This document shows positions 1-12,933 of a DNA stretch of 64,000 bases, one piece after another. The stretch is from Taeniopygia guttata (taxonomy: Eukaryota > Chordata > Aves > Passeriformes > Estrildidae), in assembly GCF_048771995.1 (NCBI RefSeq), contig NC_133060.1, positions 118,501 to 182,500 on the forward strand, read 5' to 3'. The position numbers and the translations under genes are program-made. The notes beneath the pieces are model-generated. The model worked only from the letters and a program-made list of their open reading frames with translations. It did no database searches and was not told the origin of the DNA. The stretch's first letter is position 1. Each line of letters begins with the position of its first letter.

Positions 1-3000
1 TTTGGACTCTCAGGGCAGCACAAGTATGAGGTGGGGGCAGCTCCTGTTTGGGACTTATCCTTCGATGTTCCGATTTTTTGCACTCAGCTGCCCGCTCAGG
101 GCCACAGGACTCGGAGCGCAAACATCGGCTCTTTTCCCTGGGAAAGAAAACTCACCAGTCCAGGTTCCTGATGTCAGTTTGTAGGGCTCCCCTGGGACTC
201 TCAGGGCAGCACAAGTATGAGGTGGGGGCAGCTCCTGTCTGGGACTTATCCTTCGATGTTCCGATTTTTTGCAGTCAGCTGCCCGCTCAGGGCCACAGGA
301 CTCGGAGCGCAAACATCGGCTCTTTTCCCTGGGAAAGAAAACTCACCAGTCCAGGTTCCTGATGTCAGTTTGTAGGGCTCCCGTGGGACTGTCAGGGCAG
401 CACAAGGATGAGGTGGGGGCAGCTCCTGTCTGGGACTTATCCTTCGATGTTCCGATTTTTTGCACTCAGCTGCCCGCTCAGGGCCACAGGACTCGGAGCG
501 CAAACATCGGCTCTTTTCCCTGGGAAAGAAAACTCACCAGTCCAGGTTCCTGATGTCAGTTTGTAGGGCTCCCCTGGGACTCTCAGGGCAGCACAAGTAT
601 GAGGTGGGGGCAGCTCCTGTCTGGGACTTATCCTTCGATGTTCCGATTTTTTGCAGTCAGCTGCCCGCTCAGGGCCATAGGACTCAGAGTGCAAACATCG
701 GCTCATTTACCTGGGAAAGAAAACTCACCAGTCCAGGTTCCTGATGTCAGTTTGTAGGGCTCCCCTGGGACTCTCAGGGCAGCACAAGTATGAGGTGGGG
801 GCAGCTCCTGTCTGGGACTTATCCTTCGATGTTCCGATTTTTTGCACTCAGCTGCCCGCTCAGGGCCACAGGACTCGGAGCGCAAACATCGGCTCTTTTC
901 CCTGGGAAAGAAAACTCACCAGTCCAGGTTCCTGATGTCAGTTTGTAGGGCTCCCGTGGGACTGTCAGGGCAGCACAAGGATGAGGTGGGGGCAGCTCCT
1001 GTCTGGGACTTATCCTTCGATGTTCCGATTTTTTGCACTCAGCTGCCCGCTCAGGGCCACAGGACTCGGAGCGCAAACATCGGCTCTTTTCCCTGGGAAA
1101 GAAAACTCACCAGTCCAGGTTCCTGATGTCAGTTTGTAGGGCTCCCCTGGGACTCTCAGGGCAGCACAAGTATGAGGTGGGGGCAGCTCCTGTCTGGGAC
1201 TTATCCTTCGATGTTCCGATTTTTTGCAGTCAGCTGCCCACTCAGGGCCACAGGACTCGGAGCGCAAACATCGGCTCTTTTCCCTGGGAAAGAAAACTCA
1301 CCAGTCCAGGTTCCTGATTTCAGTTTCTAGGGCTCTTTTTGGACTCTCAGGGCAGCACAAGTATGAGGTGGGGGCAGCTCCTGTCTGGGACTTATCCTTC
1401 GATGTTCCGATTTTTTGCACTCAGCTGCCCGCTCAGGGCCACAGGACTCGGAGCGCAAACATCGGCTCTTTTCCCTGGGAAAGAAAACTCACCAGTCCAG
1501 GTTCCTGATGTCAGTTTGTAGGGCTCCCCTGGGACTCTCAGGGCAGCACAAGTATGAGGTGGGGGCAGCTCCTGTCTGGGACTTATCCTTCGATGTTCCG
1601 ATTTTTTGCAGTCAGCTGCCCGCTCAGGGCCACAGGACTCGGAGCGCAAACATCGGCTCTTTTCCCTGGGAAAGAAAACTCACCAGTCCAGGTTCCTGAT
1701 GTCAGTTTGTAGGGCTCTCCTGGGACTCTCAGGGCAGCACAAGTATGAGGTGGGGGCAGCTCCTGTCTGGGACTTATCCTTCGATGTTCCGATTTTTTGC
1801 ACTCAGCTGCCCGCTCAGGGCCACAGGACTCGGAGCGCAAACATCGGCTCTTTTCCCTGGGAAAGAAAACTCACCAGTCCAGGTTCCTGATGTCAGTTTG
1901 TAGGGCTCCCCTGGGACTCTCAGGGCAGCACAAGTATGAGGTGGGGGCACCTCCTGTCTGGGACTTATCCTTCGATGTTCGGATTTTTTGCAGTCAGATG
2001 CCGGCTCAGGGCCACAGGACTCGGAGCGCAAACATCGGCTCTTTTCCCTGGGGAAAAAAACTCACCAGTCCACGTTCCTGATGTCAGTTTGTAGGGCTCC
2101 CCTGGGACTGTCAGGGTAGCACAAGTATGAGGTGGGGGCAGCTCCTGTCTGGGACTTATCCTTCGATGTTCGGATTTTTTGCGGTCAGCTGCCCGCTCAG
2201 GGCCACAGGACTCGGAGCGCAAACATCGGCTCTTTTCCCTGGGAAAGAAAACTCACCAGTCCAGGTTCCTGATGTCAGTTTGTAGGGCTCCGCTGCGACT
2301 GTCAGGGCAGCACAAGTATGAGGTGGGGGCAGCTCCTGTCTGGGACTTATCCTTCGATGTTCCGATTTTTTGCGGTCAGCTGCTGGCTCAGGGCCACAGG
2401 AGTCGGAGCGCAAACATCGGCTCTTTTCCCTGGGAAAGAAAACTCACCAGTCCAGGTTCCTGATGTCAGTTTGTAGAGCTCCCCTGGGACTGTCAGGGCA
2501 GCACAAGCATGAGGTGGGGGCAGCTCCTGTCTGGGACTTATCCTTCGATGTTCGGATTTTTTGCAGTCAGCTGCCGGGTCAGGGCCACAGGACTCGGAGC
2601 GCAAACATCGGCTCATTTACCTGGGAAAGAAAACTCACCAGTCCAGGTTCCTGATGTCAGTTTGTAGGGCTCCCCTGGGACTCTCAGGGCAGCACAAGTA
2701 TGAGGTGGGGGCAGCTCCTGTCTGGGACTTATCCTTCGATGTTCCGATTTTTTGCACTCAGCTGCCCGCTCAGGTCCACAGGACTCGGAGCGCAAACATC
2801 GGCTCTTTTCCCTGGAAAAGAAAACTCACCAGTCCAGGTTCCTGATTTCAGTTTGTAGGGCTCTTTTTGGACTCTCAGGGCAGCACAAGTATGAGGTGGG
2901 GGCAGCTCCTGTCTGGGACTTATCCTTCGATGTTCCGATTTTTTGCACTCAGCTGCCCGCTCAGGGCCACAGGACTCGGAGCGCAAACATCGGCTCTTTT

Positions 3001-6000
3001 CCCTGGGAAAGAAAACTCACCAGTCCAGGTTCCTGATGTCAGTTTGTAGGGCTCCCGTGGGACTGTCAGGGCAGCACAAGGATGAGGTGGGGGCAGCTCC
3101 TGTCTGGGACTTATCCTTCGATGTTCCGATTTTTTGCACTCAGCTGCCCGCTCAGGGCCACAGGACTCGGAGCGCAAACATCGGCTCTTTTCCCTGGGAA
3201 AGAAAACTCACCAGTCCAGGTTCCTGATGTCAGTTTGTAGGGCTCCCCTGGGACTCTCAGGGCAGCACAAGTATGAGGTGGGGGCAGCTCCTGTCTGGGA
3301 CTTATCCTTCGATGTTCCGATTTTTTGCAGTCAGCTGCCCGCTCAGGGCCTTAGGACTCAGAGTGCAAACATCGGCTCATTTACCTGGGAAAGAAAACTC
3401 ACCAGTCCAGGTTCCTGATGTCAGTTTGTAGGGCTCCCCTGGGACTCTCAGGGCAGCACAAGTATGAGGTGGGGGCAGCTCCTGTCTGGGACTTATCCTT
3501 CAATGTTCCGATTTTTTGCAGTCAGCTGCCCGCTCAGGGCCACAGGACTCGGAGCGCAAACATCGGCTCTTTTCCCTGGGAAAGAAAACTCACCAGTCCA
3601 GGTTCCTGATGTCAGTTTGTAGGGCTCTCCTGGGACTCTCAGGGCAGCACAAGTATGAGGTGGGGGCAGCTCCTGTCTGGGACTTATCCTTCGATGTTCC
3701 GATTTTTTGCAGTCACCGGCCCGCTCAGGGCCACAGGACTCGGAGCGCAAACATCGGCTCTTTTCCCTGGGAAAGAAAACTCACCAGTCCAGGTTCCTGA
3801 TGTCAGTTTGTAGGGCTCCCCTGGGACTCTCAGGGCAGCACAAGTATGAGGTGGGGGCAGCTCCTGTCTGGGACTTATCCTTCGATGTTCCGATTTTTTG
3901 CAGTCAGCTGCCCACTCAGGGCCACAGGACTCGGAGCGCAAACATCGGCTCTTTTCCCTGGGAAAGAAAACTCACCAGTCCAGGTTCCTGATTTCAGTTT
4001 CTAGGGCTCTTTTTGGACTCTCAGGGCAGCACAAGTATGAGGTGGGGGCAGCTCCTGTCTGGGACTTATCCTTCGATGTTCCGATTTTTTGCACTCAGCT
4101 GCCCGCTCAGGGCCACAGGACTCGGAGCGCAAACATCGGCTCTTTTCCCTGGAAAAGAAAACTCACCAGTCCAGGTTCCTGATTTCAGTTTGTAGGGCTC
4201 TTTTTGGACTCTCAGGGCAGCACAAGTATGAGGTGGGGGCAGCTCCTGTTTGGGACTTATCCTTCGATGTTCCGATTTTTTGCACTCAGCTGCCCGCTCA
4301 GGGCCACAGGACTCGGAGCGCAAACATCGGCTCTTTTCCCTGGGAAAGAAAACTCACCAGTCCAGGTTCCTGATGTCAGTTTGTAGGGCTCCCCTGGGAC
4401 TCTCAGGGCAGCACAAGTATGAGGTGGGGGCAGCTCCTGTCTGGGACTTATCCTTCGATGTTCCGATTTTTTGCACTCAGCTGCCCGCTCAGGGCCACAG
4501 GACTCGGAGCGCAAACATCGGCTCTTTTCCCTGGGAAAGAAAACTCACCAGTCCAGGTTCCTGATGTCAGTTTGTAGGGCTCCCGTGGGACTGTCAGGGC
4601 AGCACAAGGATGAGGTGGGGGCAGCTCCTGTCTGGGACTTATCCTTCGATGTTCCGATTTTTTGCACTCAGCTGCCCGCTCAGGGCCACAGGACTCGGAG
4701 CGCAAACATCGGCTCTTTTCCCTGGGAAAGAAAACTCACCAGTCCAGGTTCCTGATGTCAGTTTGTAGGGCTCCCCTGGGACTCTCAGGGCAGCACAAGT
4801 ATGAGGTGGGGGCAGCTCCTGTCTGGGACTTATCCTTCGATGTTCCGATTTTTTGCAGTCAGCTGCCCGCTCAGGGCCATAGGACTCAGAGTGCAAACAT
4901 CGGCTCATTTACCTGGGAAAGAAAACTCACCAGTCCAGGTTCCTGATGTCAGTTTGTAGGGCTCCCCTGGGACTCTCAGGGCAGCACAAGTATGAGGTGG
5001 GGGCAGCTCCTGTCTGGGACTTATCCTTCGATGTTCCGATTTTTTGCACTCAGCTGCCCGCTCAGGGCCACAGGACTCGGAGCGCAAACATCGGCTCTTT
5101 TCCCTGGGAAAGAAAACTCACCAGTCCAGGTTCCTGATGTCAGTTTGTAGGGCTCCCGTGGGACTGTCAGGGCAGCACAAGGATGAGGTGGGGGCAGCTC
5201 CTGTCTGGGACTTATCCTTCGATGTTCCGATTTTTTGCACTCAGCTGCCCGCTCAGGGCCACAGGACTCGGAGCGCAAACATCGGCTCTTTTCCCTGGGA
5301 AAGAAAACTCACCAGTCCAGGTTCCTGATGTCAGTTTGTAGGGCTCCCCTGGGACTCTCAGGGCAGCACAAGTATGAGGTGGGGGCAGCTCCTGTCTGGG
5401 ACTTATCCTTCGATGTTCCGATTTTTTGCAGTCAGCTGCCCACTCAGGGCCACAGGACTCGGAGCGCAAACATCGGCTCTTTTCCCTGGGAAAGAAAACT
5501 CACCAGTCCAGGTTCCTGATTTCAGTTTCTAGGGCTCTTTTTGGACTCTCAGGGCAGCACAAGTATGAGGTGGGGGCAGCTCCTGTCTGGGACTTATCCT
5601 TCGATGTTCCGATTTTTTGCACTCAGCTGCCCGCTCAGGGCCACAGGACTCGGAGCGCAAACATCGGCTCTTTTCCCTGGGAAAGAAAACTCACCAGTCC
5701 AGGTTCCTGATGTCAGTTTGTAGGGCTCCCCTGGGACTCTCAGGGCAGCACAAGTATGAGGTGGGGGCAGCTCCTGTCTGGGACTTATCCTTCGATGTTC
5801 CGATTTTTTGCAGTCAGCTGCCCGCTCAGGGCCACAGGACTCGGAGCGCAAACATCGGCTCTTTTCCCTGGGAAAGAAAACTCACCAGTCCAGGTTCCTG
5901 ATGTCAGTTTGTAGGGCTCTCCTGGGACTCTCAGGGCAGCACAAGTATGAGGTGGGGGCAGCTCCTGTCTGGGACTTATCCTTCGATGTTCCGATTTTTT

Positions 6001-6937
6001 GCACTCAGCTGCCCGCTCAGGGCCACAGGACTCGGAGCGCAAACATCGGCTCTTTTCCCTGGGAAAGAAAACTCACCAGTCCAGGTTCCTGATGTCAGTT
6101 TGTAGGGCTCCCCTGGGACTCTCAGGGCAGCACAAGTATGAGGTGGGGGCAGCTCCTGTCTGGGACTTATCCTTCGATGTTCGGATTTTTTGCAGTCAGA
6201 TGCCGGCTCAGGGCCACAGGACTCGGAGCGCAAACATCGGCTCTTTTCCCTGGGGAAAAAAACTCACCAGTCCACGTTCCTGATGTCAGTTTGTAGGGCT
6301 CCCCTGGGACTGTCAGGGTAGCACAAGTATGAGGTGGGGGCAGCTCCTGTCTGGGACTTATCCTTCGATGTTCGGATTTTTTGCGGTCAGCTGCCCGCTC
6401 AGGGCCACAGGACTCGGAGCGCAAACATCGGCTCTTTTCCCTGGGAAAGAAAACTCACCAGTCCAGGTTCCTGATGTCAGTTTGTAGGGCTCCGCTGCGA
6501 CTGTCAGGGCAGCACAAGTATGAGGTGGGGGCAGCTCCTGTCTGGGACTTATCCTTCGATGTTCGGAGTTTTTGCGGTCAGCTGCTGGCTCAGGGCCACA
6601 GGAGTCGGAGCGCAAACATCGGCTCTTTTCCCTGGGAAAGAAAACTCACCAGTCCAGGTTCCTGATGTCAGTTTGTAGAGCTCCCCTGGGACTGTCAGGG
6701 CAGCACAAGTATGAGGTGGGGGCAGCTCCTGTCTGGGACTTATCCTTCGATGTTCGGATTTTTTGCAGTCAGCTGCCGGGTCAGGGCCACAGGACTCGGA
6801 GCGCAAACATCGGCTCATTTACCTGGGAAAGAAAACTCACCAGTCCAGGTTCCTGATGTCAGTTTGTAGGGCTCCCCTGGGACTCTCAGGGCAGCACAAG
6901 TATGAGGTGGGGGCAGCTCCTGTCTGGGACTTATCCT
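1..6937. repeat. Higher-order duplication, offset 4,202 bp (22 monomers)
   Basis: The order of monomer variants in 1 to about 2,735 is repeated at 4,203 to about 6,937. The match includes rare variants such as the monomer with 'gggccataggactcagagtg' near 670 and 4,872 and the 'ggggaaaaaaactcaccagtccacg' monomer near 2,050 and 6,252. The offset is exactly 22 x 191. The copies differ by isolated substitutions, for example cacctcctg/cagctcctg at 1,949/6,151 and gattttt/gagtttt near 2,365/6,567. They diverge at about 2,735/6,937. Confidence 0.85.
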
Positions 6938-9900
6938 TCAATGTTCCGATTTTTTGCAGTCAGCTGCCCGCTCAGGGCCACAGGACTCGGAGCGCAAACA
7001 TCGGCTCTTTTCCCTGGGAAAGAAAACTCACCAGTCCAGGTTCCTGATGTCAGTTATTAGGGCTCTTTTTGGACTCTCAGGGCAGCACAAGTATGAGGTG
7101 GGGGCAGCTCCTGTCTGGGACTTATCCTTCGATGTTCCGATTTTTTGCACTCAGCTGCCCGCTCAGGGCCACAGGACTCAGAGCGCAAACATCGGCTCTT
7201 TTCCCTGGGAAAGAAAACTCACCAGTCCAGGTTCCTGATTTCAGTTTCTAGGGCTCTTTTTGGACTCTCAGGGCAGCACAAGTATGAGGTGGGGGCAGCT
7301 CCTGTCTGGGACTTATCCTTCGATGTTCCGATATTTGCACTCAGCTGCCGGCTCAGGGCCACAGGACTCGGAGCGCAAACATCGGCTCTTTTCCCTGGGA
7401 AAGAAAACTCACCAGTCCAGGTTCCTGATGTCAGTTTGTAGGGCTCCCCTGGGACTCTCAGGGCAGCACAAGTATGAGGTGGGGGCAGCTCCTGTCTGGG
7501 ACTTATCCTTCGATGTTCCGATTTTTTGCACTCAGCTGCCCGCTCAGGGCCACAGGACTCGGAGCGCAAACATCGGCTCTTTTCCCTGGGAAAGAAAACT
7601 CACCAGTCCAGGTTCCTGATGTCAGTTTGTAGGGCTCCCCTGGGACTCTCAGGGCAGCACAAATATGAGGTGGGGGCAGCTCCTGTCTGGGACTTATCCT
7701 TTGATGTTCCGATTTTTTGCACTCAGCTGCCCACTCAGGGCCACAGGACTCGGGGCGCAAACATCGGCTCTTTTCCCTGGGAAAGAAAACTCACCAGTCC
7801 AGGTTCCTGATGTCAGTTTGTAGGGCTCCCCTGGGACTCTCAGGGCAGCACAAGTATGAGGTGGGGGCAGCTCCTGTCTGGGACTTATCCTTCGATGTTC
7901 CGATTTTTTGCACTCAGCTGCCGGCTCAGGGCCACAGGACTCGGAGCGCAAACATCGGCTCTTTTCCCTGGGAAAGAAAACTCACCAGTCCAGGTTCCTG
8001 ATGTCAGTTTGTAGGGCTCCCCAGGGACTCTCAGGGCAGCACAAGTATGAGGTGGGGGCAGCTCCTGTCTGGGACTTATCCTTCGTTGTTCCGATTTTTT
8101 GCAGTCAGCTGCCCGCTCAGGGCCACAGGACTCGGAGTGCAAACATCGGCTCATTTCCCTGGGAAAGAAAACTCACCAGTCCAGGTTCCTGATGTCAGTT
8201 TGTAGGGCTCCCCTGGGACTCTCAGGGCAGCACAAGTATGAGGTGGGGGCAGCTCCTGTCTGGGACTTATCCTTCAATGTTCCGATTTTTTGCAGTCAGC
8301 TGCCCGCTCAGGGCCACAGGACTCGGAGCGCAAACATCGGCTCTTTTCCCTGGGAAAGAAAACTCACCAGTCCAGGTTCCTGATGTCAGTTTGTAGGGCT
8401 CTTTTTGGACTCTCAGGGCAGCACAAGTATGAGGTGGGGGCAGCTCCTGTCTGGGACTTATCCTTCGATGTTCCGATTTTTTGCACTCAGCTGCCCGCTC
8501 AGGGCCACAGGACTCGGAGCGCAAACATCGGCTCTTTTCCCTGGGAAAGAAAACTCACCAGTCCAGGTTCCTGATGTCAGTTTGTAGGGCTCCCCTGGGA
8601 CTCTCAGGGCAGCACAAGTATGAGGTGGGGGCAGCTCCTGTCTGGGACTTATCCTTCGATGTTCCGATTTTTTGCGGTCAGCTGCCCACTCAGGGCCACA
8701 GGACTCGGAGCGCAAACATCGGCTCTTTTCCCTGGGAAAGAAAACTCACCAGTCCAGGTTCCTGATGTCAGTTTGTAGGGCTCTTTTTGGACTCTCAGGG
8801 CAGCACAAGTATGAGGTGGGGGCAGCTCCTGTCTGGGACTTATCCTTCGATGTTCCAATTTTTTGCACTCAGCTGCCCGCTCAGGGCCACAGGACTCGGA
8901 GCGCAAACATCGGCTCTTTTCCCTGGGAAAGAAAACTCACCAGTCCAGGTTCCTGATGTCAGTTTGTAGGGCTCCCCTGGGACTCTCAGGGCAGCACAAG
9001 TATGAGGTGGGGGCAGCTCCTGTCTGGGACTTATCCTTCGATGTTCGGATTTTTTGCAGTCAGATGCCGGCTCAGGGCCACAGGACTCGGAGCGCAAACA
9101 TCGGCTCTTTTCCCTGGGGAAAAAAACTCACCAGTCCACGTTCCTGATGTCAGTTTGTAGGGCTCCCCTGGGACTCTCAGGGCAGCACAAGTATGAGGTG
9201 GGGGCAGCTCCTGTCTGGGACTTATCCTTCGATGTTCCGATTTTTTGCAGTCAGCTGCCCGCTCAAAGCCACAGGACTCGGAGCGCAAACATCGGCTCTT
9301 TTCCCTGGGAAAGAAAACTCACCAGTCCAGGTTCCTGATGTCAGTTTGTAGGGCTCTCCTGGGACTGTCAGTGCAGCACAAGTATGAGGTGGGGGCAGCT
9401 CCTGCCTGGGACTTATCCTTCGATGTTCGGATTTTTAGCAGTCAGCTGCCGGCTCAGGGCCACAGGACTCGGAGCGCAAACATCGGCTCTTTTCCCTGGG
9501 AAAGAAAACTCACCAGTCCAGGTTCCTGATGTCAGTTTGTAGGGCTCCCCTGGGACTCTCAGGGCAGCACAAGTATGAGGTGGGGGCAGCTCCTGTCTGG
9601 GACTTATCCTTCAATGTTCCGATTTTTTGCAGTCAGCTGCCCGCTCAGGGCCACAGGACTCGGAGCGCAAACATCGGCTCTTTTCCCTGGGAAAGAAAAC
9701 TCACCAGTCCAGGTTCCTGATGTCAGTTTGTAGGGCTCTTTTTGGACTCTCAGGGCAGCACAAGTATGAGGTGGGGGCAGCTCCTGTCTGGGACTTATCC
9801 TTCGATGTTCGGATTTTTTGCGGTCAGCTGCTGGCTCAGGGCCACAGGAGTCGGAGCGCAAACATCGGCTCTTTTCCCTGGGAAAGAAAACTCACCAGTC

Positions 9901-10289
9901 CACGTTCCTGATGTCAGTTTGTAGAGCTCCCCTGGGACTGTCAGGGCAGCACAAGTATGAGGTGGGGGCAGCTCCTGTCTGGGACTTATCCTTCGATGTT
10001 CGGATTTTTTGCAGTCAGCTGCCGGCTCAGGGCCACAGGACTCGGAGCGCAAACATCGGCTCTTTTCCCTGGGAAAGAAAACTCACCAGTCCAGGTTCCT
10101 GATGTCAGTTTGTCGGGCTCCCCTGGGACTGTCAGGGCAGCACAAGTATGAGGTGGGGGCAGCTCCTGTCTGGGACTTATCCTTCGATGTTCGGATTTTT
10201 AGCAGTCAGCTGCCGGCTCAGGGCCACAGGACTCGGAGCGCAAACATCGGCTCTTTTCCCTCGGAAAAAAAACTCACCAGTCCAGGTTC

Positions 10290-12933
10290 CTGATGTCAGT
10301 TTGTAGGACTCCCCTGGGACTGTCAGGGTAGCACAAGTATGAGGTGGGGGCAGCTCCTGTCTGGGACTTATCCTTCAATGTTCGGATTTTTTGCAGTCAG
10401 CTGCCCACTCAGGGCCACAGGACTCGGAGCGCAAACATCGGCTCTTTTCCCTGGGAAAAAAAACTCACCAGTCCAGGTTCCTGATGTCAGTTTGTAGAGC
10501 TCTTTTTGGACTCTCAGGGCAGCACAAGTATGAGGTGGGGGCAGCTCCTGTCTGGGACTTATCCTTCGATGTTCGGATTTTTTGCAGTCAGCTGCCGGCT
10601 CAGGGCCACAGGACTCGGAGCGCAAACATCGGCTCTTTTCCCTGGGAAAGAAAACTCACCAGTCCAGGTTCCTGATGTCATTTTGTAGGGCTCCCCTGGG
10701 ACTGTAAGGGTAGCACAAGTATGAGGTGGGGGCAGCTCCTGTCTGGGACTTATCCATCGATGTTCCGATTTTTTGCAGTCAGCTGCCCGCTCAGGGCCAC
10801 AGGAGTCGGAGCGCAAACATCGGCTCTTTTCCCTGGGAAAGAAAACTCACCAGTCCAGGTTCCTGATGTCAGTTTGTAGGGCTCCCCTGGGACTGTCAGG
10901 GCAGCACAAGTATGAGGTGGGGGCAGCTCCTGTCTGGGACTTATCCTTCGATGTTCGGATTTTTTGCGGTCAGCTGCCGGCTCAGGGCCACAGGACTCGG
11001 AGCGCAAACATCGGCTCTTTTCCCTGGGAAAGAAAACTCACCAGTCCAGGTTCCTGATGTCAGTTTGTAGGGCTCCCCTGGGACTGTCAGGGTAGCACAA
11101 GTATGAGGTGGGGGCAGATCCTGTCTGGGACTTATCCTTCGATGTTCGGATTTTTTGCACTCAGCTGCCGGCTCAGGGCCACAGGACTCGGAGCGCAAAC
11201 ATCGGCTCTTTTCCCTGGGAAAGAAAACTCACCAGTCCAGGTTCCTGATGTCAGTTTGTAGAGCACTTTTTGGACTGTCAGGGCAGCACAAATATGAGGG
11301 GGGGGCAGCTCCTGTCTGGGACTTATCCTTCGATGTTCGGATTTTTTGCAGTCAGCTGCCGGCTCAGGGCCACAGGACTCGGAGCGCAAACATCGGCTCT
11401 TTTCCCTGGGGAAAAAAACTCACCAGTCCACGTTCCTGATGTCAGTTTGTAGGGCTCCCCTGGGACTCTCAGGGTAGCACAAGTATGAGGTGGGGGCAGC
11501 TCCTGTCTGGGACTTATCCTTCGATGTTCGGATTTTTTGCGGTCAGCTGCCGGCTCAGGGCCACAGGACTCGGAGCGCAAACATCGGCTCTTTTCCCTGG
11601 GAAAGAAAACTCACCAGTCCAGGTTCCTGATGTCAGTTTGTAGGGCTCCCCTGGGACTGTCAGGGCAGCACAAGTATGAGGTGGGGGCAGCTCCTGTCTG
11701 GGACTTATCCTTCGATGTTCGGATTTTTTGCAGTCAGCTGCCGGCTCAGGGCCACAGGACTCGGAGCGCAAACATCGGCTCTTTTCCCTGGGAAAGAAAA
11801 CTCAGCAGTCCAGGTTCCTGATGTCAGTTTGTAGGACTCCCCTGGGACTGTCAGGGTAGCACAAGTATGAGGTGGGGGCAGCTCCTGTCTGGGACTTATC
11901 CTTCAATGTTCGGATTTTTTGCAGTCAGCTGCCCACTCAGGGCCACAGGACTCGGAGCGCAAACATCGGCTCTTTTCCCTGGGAAAAAAAACTCACCAGT
12001 CCAGGTTCCTGATGTCAGTTTGTAGAGCTCTTTTTGGACTCTCAGGGCAGCACAAGTATGAGGTGGGGGCAGCTCCTGTCTGGGACTTATCCTTCGATGT
12101 TCGGATTTTTTGCAGTCAGCTGCCGGCTCAGGGCCACAGGACTCGGAGCGCAAACATCGGCTCTTTTCCCTGGAAAAGAAAACTCACCAGTCCAGGTTCC
12201 TGATGTCATTTTGTAGGGCTCCCCTGGGACTGTAAGGGTAGCACAAGTATGAGGTGGGGGCAGCTCCTGTCTGGGACTTATCCATCGATGTTCCGATTTT
12301 TTGCAGTCAGCTGCCCGCTCAGGGCCACAGGAGTCGGAGCGCAAACATCGGCTCTTTTCCCTGGGAAAGAAAACTCACCAGTCCAGGTTCCTGATGTCAG
12401 TTTGTAGGGCTCCCCTGGGACTGTCAGGGCAGCACAAGTATGAGGTGGGGGCAGCTCCTGTCTGGGACTTATCCTTCGATGTTCGGATTTTTTGCGGTCA
12501 GCTGCCGGCTCAGGGCCACAGGACTCGGAGCGCAAACATCGGCTCTTTTCCCTGGGAAAGAAAACTCACCAGTCCAGGTTCCTGATGTCAGTTTGTAGGG
12601 CTCCCCTGGGACTGTCAGGGTAGCACAAGTATGAGGTGGGGGCAGATCCTGTCTGGGACTTATCCTTCGATGTTCGGATTTTTTGCACTCAGCTGCCGGC
12701 TCAGGGCCACAGGACTCGGAGCGCAAACATCGGCTCTTTTCCCTGGGAAAGAAAACTCACCAGTCCAGGTTCCTGATGTCAGTTTGTAGAGCACTTTTTG
12801 GACTGTCAGGGCAGCACAAATATGAGGGGGGGGCAGCTCCTGTCTGGGACTTATCCTTCGATGTTCGGATTTTTTGCAGTCAGCTGCCGGCTCAGGGCCA
12901 CAGGACTCGGAGCGCAAACATCGGCTCTTTTCC
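10290..12933. repeat. Higher-order duplication, offset 1,528 bp (8 monomers)
   Basis: About 10,290-11,405 is repeated at about 11,818-12,933. Shared rare variants include 'gactgtaagggtagcac' (10,701 and 12,229), 'ttatccatcgatgttcc' (10,750 and 12,278) and the monomer with 'aatatgagggggggg' (11,289 and 12,817). The offset equals 8 x 191. Confidence 0.85.
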
